Origin: Neoceratodus forsteri
Lineage: Eukaryota > Chordata > Ceratodontiformes > Ceratodontidae
Length of the DNA stretch: 64,000 nucleotides
Direction of reading: 5' to 3'
Assembly (NCBI GenBank): GCA_016271365.2
Contig: CM057459.1
Location: 494,293,501-494,357,500 of the forward strand
Shown: in pieces, positions 57,378 through 64,000 of the stretch
Position numbering within the stretch: position 1 is the first letter of the stretch
How the letters are laid out: the number at the start of each line of letters is the position of its first letter
The notes under the pieces: model-generated
The model's input: the letters and a program-made list of their open reading frames with translations, nothing else
Told to the model about the DNA's origin: nothing
The model's database searches: none
Translations under genes and position numbers: made by a program

Positions 57378-58345
57378 CATGGCCTCACATAAGTATCGAG
57401 GAGTCTGGCTGGACCCACAGATAAATTTCACTATTCACATTGATCACATGGCCACTAAACTCCACCGTAAGCTTGGTATACTATATTGTAACAAAGACTT
57501 TCTCCCTGTCCCCGTACATAGGAGAACTTCTAACAAAAATGATTATGCCAGTCTTTGATTACGCTGACACTGTTTACTGCACTGCACTGCACCCTCTACA
57601 TCATTCTCTTGATCTGATTTCCTCTACTATGACTTCTGTCATTTCACCTCCAGCTCTCCTATCACTGTTCTCTACTATCTTCTCTGAACCTCCCTCCCCT
57701 CACACACAGGCATCTTATCCATTCTCTATCCTTCATTTCCAAATTCTGGTTCAATCTGCTCGCCACGTACATCTCTTCCCTCCTCTCCCCTGCCCCAGCC
57801 TCAATATACTCCCTATGTTCTGGGGACTCACGCTCTTTCTCAATCCATACCCCATCCTTGAACATGGACAAATCTGCTTTCCACTATCACCTCTCCTCTC
57901 TGTGGAACACTCAGTCTCCTCGCTTACACAACTCTTCCTCTCACTCCTTTGTCAAATCGCTGCTCCATCTCCTACCTTTCTCTACTTGCTACCATAACCT
58001 CTTAGCACTTGAAATGTTTGTCCCCTGTTGTAACAACACTGATTTTCAGTTACTCCATACCATTAACAGTTGTCTCATTGCACATGAAAGGTCTGTCCCT
58101 TTTTGTAACTACTCTAATCTTTGATACTCCTTTCCATTGTACAGTTGTCTCACTGTGTAGCCTGTTTTGCTGCATTGTATTCACTGAAATATTTTATTAT
58201 GCTTACTATTGTGTAATTGTGTATTGAATGCATTGTACTATATAATAAGATTCCCATGCTCCCTGTCCCCCGGGTTGCACTTGGAGATGAGCCTTGGCTC
58301 AGTGTGTCTTTCACGGTCACCAAATGTTTAAATAAAAATTAAAAA
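57378..58345 (+). pseudogene. L2/Rex1-like LINE 3' end
   Basis: The C-terminal ORF2 block is readable as KYRGVWLDPQINFTIHIDHM and LHRKLGILYCNKDFLP, then out of frame VFDYADTVYC. A long degraded C-terminus follows. The 3' terminus GGCTCAGTGTGTCTTTCACG, then GTCACCAAATGTTTAAATAAA (about 58,290-58,335), matches the tails at 56.15 and 18.87 kb. No RT core is present, so it is 5'-truncated. Confidence 0.8.
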
Positions 58346-58477
58346 AAATTGCATATTAAGGGAACAGATGCTTACCAATTCCTTTAACTGGTTGTTGAAA
58401 AAACCCTAACTCCCAAAAACTAGCATTTTGGTAAGGAAACAGAATGGTGCTGTAACATTATAAGATTTTTAATTATA

Positions 58478-59160
58478 GCAGGGTCCCTACGGCTTTGATC
58501 TTTCTAGACACTGAGAAAGCATTTGACTGGATCTCTTGGTCCTACTTGTTTGAAGCCCTTAAATTATACAATATCCCCAATCATTTTGTGGCCTGGGTGA
58601 ATGTTTTATATCTCAACCCTTCAGCCAGAATTGTCTGTAATGGGGCACTTCTCATCCTATTCATTTGCAACATGGGACACCTCAGGGATGCCCCCTTTCA
58701 CCCCTGGTTTTTTAACGTTTATCTTGAGCCACTGGTGAGATGGCTGAAGTGTAACCCTCTTGTTCTAGGAATCAGGATCAATAGTACTGAGCATAATATT
58801 TCAACTTGTGCTGATGACATCCTTCTTCACTTGGAACATCCATCAACTTCAATCCCAGAAGCTCTGATGTAAATTAATTATTTCAGTCAAGTTGCCGCGT
58901 ACAAGCTTAACATGAGTAAAATTAGTGTTATGCCATTAACTAATTTGGTAAACAAGTGAGAGGTACTAGATTTAGGACTTCACTGGGACCCTTGGTTCTT
59001 AACATATTTGGGTATTGTGGTGATTAGACATATTTCTAACCTCAAGAGAAGTAATTTGGAGCCCTTACTGCAGACTATTAAATAGGACCTCCACTTATGG
59101 TCTGACCTACCCAATTCACTATGGGGCAGAATTAACATCATAACAAGCATTTGTCAATGC
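58478..59160 (+). pseudogene. L1/Tx1-like LINE RT fragment
   Basis: The translation has motif A LIFLDTEKAFDWISWSYLFE, the following LYLNPSARIVCNGA segment, and motif C as STCADDILLHLEHP (ADD retained). ISWSYLF after motif A, ARIVCNG and the GIRINSTEHNIS lead-in to motif C are L1-clade wording, unlike the CR1/L2 types here. After a stop at about 58,870, KLNMSKISVMPL and LTYLGIVVIRHI, then SLWGRINIITSI, continue in frame-shifted form to about 59,160. The motif B region is decayed. This is the only L1-type RT in the window. Confidence 0.8.
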
Positions 59161-59520
59161 TGAACATTTGCTTGTATGTATGTACTGTGCAGATGTTTGC
59201 TACTGATATTGTAGAGGAGATAAATAAATTAATAATATGGCCACACAGATGCAGATGCACAGGGTAAATAGTGCATCTGTCAGTCAATGCATGAGGGCAG
59301 TTGTCTTTATTATATGGGACCCAAGCCCATGTGGACAACTTTGCACCTCTCATTCCTTGGCTGAGAGGGTGTCACACAACAGCCGCATACCCCCATTCAG
59401 CTGGGTCACTGAGCTTAGCCCCAAACTTAGCTCACCATCACAGGATCACAAAGCATGGCCGTTGGAGGTGAAAACTGGCACTACATACAAAGTTTGTTAA
59501 TTATAATTTTTTTTTAATTT

Positions 59521-60345
59521 TGACCCTAAATTTTCAAAATACTCATTTTATGATTCGCCTTATAAACATGACATGTACCATTTTTAGTATATTGGCCAAA
59601 ATGTCATTTTGCACCAGAAGTGCAAAAACATGTCTCATCCAGGATTTAAAAAATAACGTCACGTTTATGAGTTGTTGTAGAAAAATTGCTATTTTGAAAG
59701 TTTGGAGTCAAAATATTGAAAATTAGCAACTTTATGAGTGAACATTGAAATTCTATAATGTTTAGTCATAACCTGGGCATTTTATCGTAATTGTACACTA
59801 AATTTTCAGCATAGCATCCTTACTACCCCACCTCATGAACTCAGTAGGTGACATTTTTCAAATCCCCACCAAAACATCACTCCGTGCCACCTAAAAATCA
59901 TTCTGCACCACTTGTGCAAAAACACATTCTGGCCATGATTTTAAAAATAACCGCTGTCATGTTCATGAGGTGATGTGAAAAAATGTCTAAGTTGAAAATA
60001 GTGCGTCGAAATATTAAAAATGACCAGTTATGAGTGAGCGTAGAAACATTTCAACATATATACATAAGTTTGCGATTTTTACATATTTTGACCCCAAATT
60101 TTCAACACAGCCTTCTTATGACATCACCTCATGAACAATGGAGGTAAATGTATTTAAATCCTACCTGAAAGGTGATTTTACAACATGGCTGCAAAAATCA
60201 CCTTTTTTGCCTGATTTGCATAATTTCAATGCCATTGGTCATGAGGTGGGGTCCCAAAAAGGCCATGTTGAAAATCTGGAGCCAAAATATACAAAAATGA
60301 CAAAGTTATGCATCAAAGTTGAAAACCCCACTGAGATACACTGAA
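59521..60345. repeat. Diverged tandem satellite, about 270-300-bp unit, three copies
   Basis: Units start at 59,521, 59,792 and 60,089 with (TG)ACCC/ACACTAAATTTTCA. Each continues with a CACCTCATGAAC-like block, a GCAC..GTGCAAAAACA block, ATGAGGTG and a GT(C/G)AAAATATTGAAAAT-like block, then TTATGAGTGA. Periods are 271 and 297 bp. The third unit is partly deleted. No coding potential is expected. Confidence 0.75.
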
Positions 60346-60777
60346 TCTAAGTTTCTCATATTGCAGATGTCGGTTCCAGCAGCAAGACGTGTCTTTGATC
60401 TGAGAGTGGTGCACCACCCTGGTACATGTTTAAATAAGTGAGGATATGTACAGGTGTGTGGAGTGATGTGGGGTGGTGGATGATGAGTGGAGGTCAGGGT
60501 GGGACGGGGAGGGTGTGGGGGCAGATTGTTGAGGGACCATTTTCTGTTTTACAGGTTTAAAAAAATAGAGGGATGGTTTTCTCTATTTCAGGGATATTGC
60601 AACTCTGGGGACTGGGCACCCCAGTGTCAGGCTTGTGTTCAGTGGCACCTGGGTTGGGCATCCCAATGCTGCCACCTACATAAGGGAACAGGGGCAGGTG
60701 ACCAGGAGGAGAGGGGGTCAAGAGTAATGGTACCGGGGGTAGGCATACTGGTCCCCTTATATATTAATTATTCAGTG
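60346..60777. other. No recognisable gene
   Basis: GT/GG-rich stretch without motif. The 136-codon frame crossing into the TA repeat is not supported. Confidence 0.4.
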
Positions 60778-60894
60778 TGTATATATATATATCTATCTAT
60801 CTATAGCTATATCTATATAGATATATATATATATATATATATATATACAGTAGATATAGATATAGCTATATATATATATATATATATATCTACA
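60778..60894. repeat. (TA)n/(TATC)n microsatellite
   Basis: Mixed TA and TATC/TAGA repeats with local palindromes around CAGTAGATATAG. Confidence 0.95.
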
Positions 60895-60979
60895 TGAATT
60901 GGAAAGGGTAGACAGGCAGGCATCCTGGAGGGGAAGGGGTGAAAGAGACAGTACTGGGGTTGGCAGCCCAGTCCACAAG

Positions 60980-61030
60980 ACAGAGAGATAGATAGATAGA
61001 TGAAAGAAAGAAAGAAAAAAAGAGAGAGAA

Positions 61031-61105
<75 letters not shown>

Positions 61106-61106
61106 G
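60980..61106. repeat. (GATA)n/(GAAA)n microsatellite
   Basis: Short GATA repeats, then an almost pure GAAA array (about 61,033-61,105) directly adjoining the LINE endonuclease frame. Confidence 0.95.
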
Positions 61107-61107
61107 A

Positions 61108-61842
61108 ATGTCTTTTATGCATCTTAATGCCTGTAGTTTGCTGAAAAAGTTCACCCTTATCCAGGCTTGGGTGAGCCACACCCTACCTGACGTCCTAGTG
61201 ATCACAGAGACCTGGTTTAGGCCAGCCACCCCAGACAATGAAATCAGTACCCCAAATTATTTACTCTTCCGAGTGAATAGACAATCAAGAGGAGGTGGGG
61301 TGGCAATTTATGTAAGGGACAAATACTCAGCCGCATGCATAGATGCATCATCCTTCCCCAAAGAATTTGAGTGCTTGACCCTAAAGATCGAAATTTCTCC
61401 TTCCAGTGCACTCTGTGTAATAGGCTGCTACAGGTACCCTTCTGCCAGGCCTCATCTCCTGTCTCACCTCAGTTCCGTACTGGGGCTCAGTTCCTTGCAA
61501 ACCATTATTCTTGGCGACCTGAACTATGATTGGCTATCAAATGCATCAGCTCCCTTGAAATCCTTTTGTGACACTCAAGGGCTGATGCAACTCATTGGCA
61601 AGCCTACTCGCCCAAATAAAAAGAACCTTAACAACAGCTCCCTCTTAGATGTAATTTTGGTTAGCAAGCCACATCTGTTCTCTCATGTCAGAACATTTTT
61701 CTCAGACATTAGCGATCATTGTATAATCACCACCATTAAATCCGTGCACAACCCACAGTTTGTGGCAAAGTTCTCTATCAAGAGGTGCAAACGCAATTTC
61801 GATTTGTTTGCATATGTTCACGATTTTAAACATTCACCATGA
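61108..61842 (+). pseudogene. LINE endonuclease domain, open but lacking a clear start
   Basis: A single open frame carries the complete APE-type domain: SFMHLNACSLLKKF, VLVITETWFRP (catalytic Glu), GGGVAIYVRDKYS, LCVIGCYRYPSARP, TIILGDLNYDWLSN (Asp/Asn box), NNSSLLDVILVSKP and FFSDISDHCIITTI (SDH). The frame also reads upstream through the GAAA array as K/E/R repeats from an ATG at 61,000, which is probably fortuitous. It stops at 61,840-61,842 before the linker. All catalytic residues are present. Confidence 0.9.
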
Positions 61843-62009
61843 TGGCAGGAATTCTTCCTAGCCAAAACGGTTAACAGGGCATATACTATATATATTTTAA
61901 GTGAGGCTTTAAGTCAGCATGCACTCTTGGTTAAGGTGCAGGTCAGGAGCAGCACCTGCCATTGGTTCTCGCCTGAGCTCAAAGCTTCCTTATTAGAAAG
62001 GGATACTTT

Positions 62010-63924
62010 ATGGAAAAAGCCCGAAGGAGCAAGAACGACTCGGATTGGTGTCTTTTTAAGAGAGCACGTAACAAGTGCACCAAGTTGGTCAGAGCAGCCA
62101 AGGCTGCCTACTATCGTTCAGAGCTAGCCTCTTCCTCAAGAAATCCTTCAAAGCTCTGGAAAACATTGAAAGACATGTCTGGACACACACCTGGTAATTC
62201 CATTGCAGCAAAAATTAAGTCCGGTGGCAGCATTATCTCTAACTGATCGGAGATATTGGAAGCCTTCAATAACCATTTTGCAATGGCAAGGCTAGCATTT
62301 GATACTTCCCCTGCCAATGACATCCACACAGCTCAGGGCCCACCAACCCACGAGTACCCCTCTACTGTGGAGGCCTTCTCCCTCCTGCCTGTCTCTTTAT
62401 AAGAGGTGGAAGACCTACTGCTGCAACTGGACACCGAGAAGGGAGCAGGCTCTGACTTCATAGAGCCATACTATCTGAAATGTGCCTACCATGTGCTTGC
62501 GGTGCAAATCACTCACCTATTCAACATGTCACTCTCCCAGGGTAGCCTCCCCCCGCAATGGAAAATAGCCCATGTCATCCCTCTATTAAAAGCAGGTGAC
62601 CCCTGCAATCTAAATAATTACAGACCGATCTCCCTCCTCCCTGTCCTGTCTAAATTAGTAGAAAAAATAGTGTGTGGCCATCTAAGGGTATACTTAGAAT
62701 CCAGAAGCCTATTAAACCCAGTTCAGTCTGGATTCAGAGCAAAGCACAGCACCGTAACAGCCCTAGCTAAGGTGATCTATGATTGGCTCCTAGACCTTGA
62801 CAGCAAGAAGCATGTCTATGCCATTTTCTTGGATCTTAGTAAGGCATTCGACACTGTCGATCACAGCCTGCTTCTTTCTTCCCTAAGCACCTTAGGCCTG
62901 GACCATAAATCTATGTGCTGGTTTACAGATTACCTTGGAGAACAGAAACAGCAGGTTAAAGCTGAAGGTGATCTTTCTCCATTAAAACCTGTGCTGAGGG
63001 GCGTGCCCCAGGGCTCTATCTTTGGTCCTCTCCTCTTTGCAGTCTACATTAATAACATCAGTGACCCCATCAAAAAAGCCAACATCCACTTATTCGCGGA
63101 TGACACTGTACTGTACTTGAGTCGTCCCATGCCGGAAGCAGCCTGTGAAGACCTCCAAGCTAAATTTAACTTTCTACAATACCAGCTAATAAACAAAAAG
63201 CTTTTGCTCAATGTGAAAAAGACAAAAGCCATGCTCTTCTCCCCCTCCTTGCACGTGGCAATTTCTGCTGGGGGTGCTATCCCACAAATTACCACTGTTC
63301 TCGGAGAAACACTAGAGTATGTAGCTAAGTTCAAATATCTAGGAGTTTGGCTCGATAATAAACTTTCCTTCGCCGACCATCTCAAAGAACTACAGAAGAA
63401 ACTAAGGCAAAGATTAGGACTGTTCTACAGAATTAACCACCTGCTCACAAAGCAGGCCAAGATTCAACTTGTTCAAGCTACCTTCCTATCTGCTATCTTT
63501 AATAGATTATGCAGACCTGCTCTACAACCACTGCACTGCCTCTGCACTGGCTAAGTTGGACACCCTCTACCACAGAGCTATCAGGTTCATTACTGGCCTT
63601 CCACTTTCCACACACCACTGTTCCCTGTACTCATCGTTAGGCTGGACTTCCCTTCACTACAGAAGGAATTGAAACTCCGCCCTATGGGCCTTCGGAGTGG
63701 TGACCAACAAGTTCCTCTCATATGTCTCAGATTGTATTCCCCGGAGTGTGCTAGGCACCTACGCTCTAAGGAGCTATTCCCTAATTGCCCTCCAAGTTCC
63801 AAGGGTCAACACTCATTTTGGCAAAGCTGCTCTAAGCTTCTCTTTACCCACATTGTGGAATGGTTTACAAACGAACTTGAAGCTGAGCTGCCCTATTAGC
63901 CTGAATATCTTCAAGGCACTCTAA
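62010..63924 (+). pseudogene. LINE linker, reverse transcriptase and C-terminus
   Basis: The linker is KCTKLVRAAKAAYYRSELAS and PSKLWKTLKDMSGHTPG. RT: PPQWKIAHVIPLLKAGDPCN, NYRPISLLPVLSKLVEKIVC, PVQSGFRAKHSTVTALAKV, motif A AIFLDLSKAFDTVDHSLLL, motif B RGVPQGSIFGPLLFAVYINN, motif C HLFADDTVLYLS and LLLNVKKTKAMLFSPS. All RT aspartates are intact. KYLGVWLDNKLSFADHL and SLIDYADLLYNHCTASALAK follow; the C-terminal part up to TLWNGLQTNLKLSC / LNIFKAL is in other frames. The motif set is that of the L2/Rex1 group. Clade choice needs a tree. Confidence 0.9.
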
Positions 63925-64000
63925 GATCGCTACATGAAAGCACCTTGCAAATGTTTTCCTCACTGCTAGCCCACTAATTCCGCAACTCCCCCTTTCCATC

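Larger units (their letters stand above)
61108..64000 (+). mobile_element. L2/Rex1-like LINE, runs off the right edge
   Basis: Endonuclease (61,108-61,842), linker (61,927-62,246), RT (62,400-63,554) and C-terminus (63,469-63,924) follow in standard order, and the 3' end lies outside the window. It is better preserved than the copy at 52-56 kb: the RT is open for 382 codons. Lesions are in-frame stops at about 61,840, 62,245 and 62,399, a frameshift near 62,020, and frameshifts at about 63,500 and 63,680. The GAAA array sits directly 5', so the true 5' end is not visible. Confidence 0.9.

Noticed and set aside
60487..61238. Frames with long FLSF or IYIY runs on both strands
   Set aside because: Translations of the TA and GAAA microsatellites, not proteins.

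Overview
This window looks like repeat-dominated, non-coding nuclear DNA from a vertebrate with a large genome. I found no intact host gene, no functional RNA gene, no operon and no CRISPR array. What can be read is a graveyard of transposable elements: CR1-type LINEs in both orientations, L2/Rex1-like LINEs, an L1/Tx1-like fragment, Penelope-like elements (PLEs) with GIY-YIG endonuclease remnants, hAT-, PIF/Harbinger- and Tigger-like DNA elements, a tRNA-derived SINE and several tandem repeats. PLEs are not typical of mammals or birds. Together with abundant CR1 and L2 this suggests an amphibian (caecilian or salamander) or a lungfish, but that is inference.

Layout. 1-0.93 kb: CR1 tail cut by the window edge. 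4.0-4.7 kb: Harbinger-like MITE with a TTA target duplication. 5.0-7.5 kb: minus-strand CR1 split by the 3' end of a second CR1. 8.0-20.0 kb: a nested block. A PLE, with an inverted terminal arm on the left and a direct arm on the right, was split by a 5.3-kb CR1, by a short CR1 tail and by a TIR transposon. The CR1 carries two further insertions, and the transposon carries an L2-like LINE. 20-26 kb: mostly unassigned, with a CR1 tail. 26.0-31.8 kb: one near full-length minus-strand CR1 with ORF1 (SGNH esterase), endonuclease and RT, and a duplicated 5' segment. 31.9-33.0 kb: two GIY-YIG PLE tails pointing in opposite directions, then a 267-bp palindrome. 34.4-35.9 kb: another CR1 with a MITE inside. 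37-43 kb: Tigger-like end, SINE, hairpins and a 60-bp minisatellite. 47.5-50.6 kb: CR1 tail next to a 2.1-kb hAT-like element with a perfect 8-bp target duplication. 50.9-56.2 kb: L2/Rex1-like LINE with repeated 5' monomers and a 600-bp GC-rich poly(A) retroposon inserted with a perfect 15-bp duplication. 57.4-60.3 kb: LINE tail, L1-like RT piece and a diverged satellite of roughly 270-300 bp. 60.8-64 kb: microsatellites, then an L2-like LINE running off the right edge.

The most noteworthy items are: (1) two copies (13,724-14,246 and 51,256-51,855) of one GC-rich, poly(A)-tailed retroposon of about 0.5-0.6 kb that I cannot match to a known SINE; (2) the multi-level nested PLE, in which the inverted arm gives a paralogous empty site; (3) decayed hammerhead-ribozyme-like sequences in both PLE arms; (4) a SINE that shares its 3' tail with three LINE tails in the same window. 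All LINE and PLE reading frames are broken, so nothing here appears active. I see no evidence of a new functional system such as defence or metabolism.
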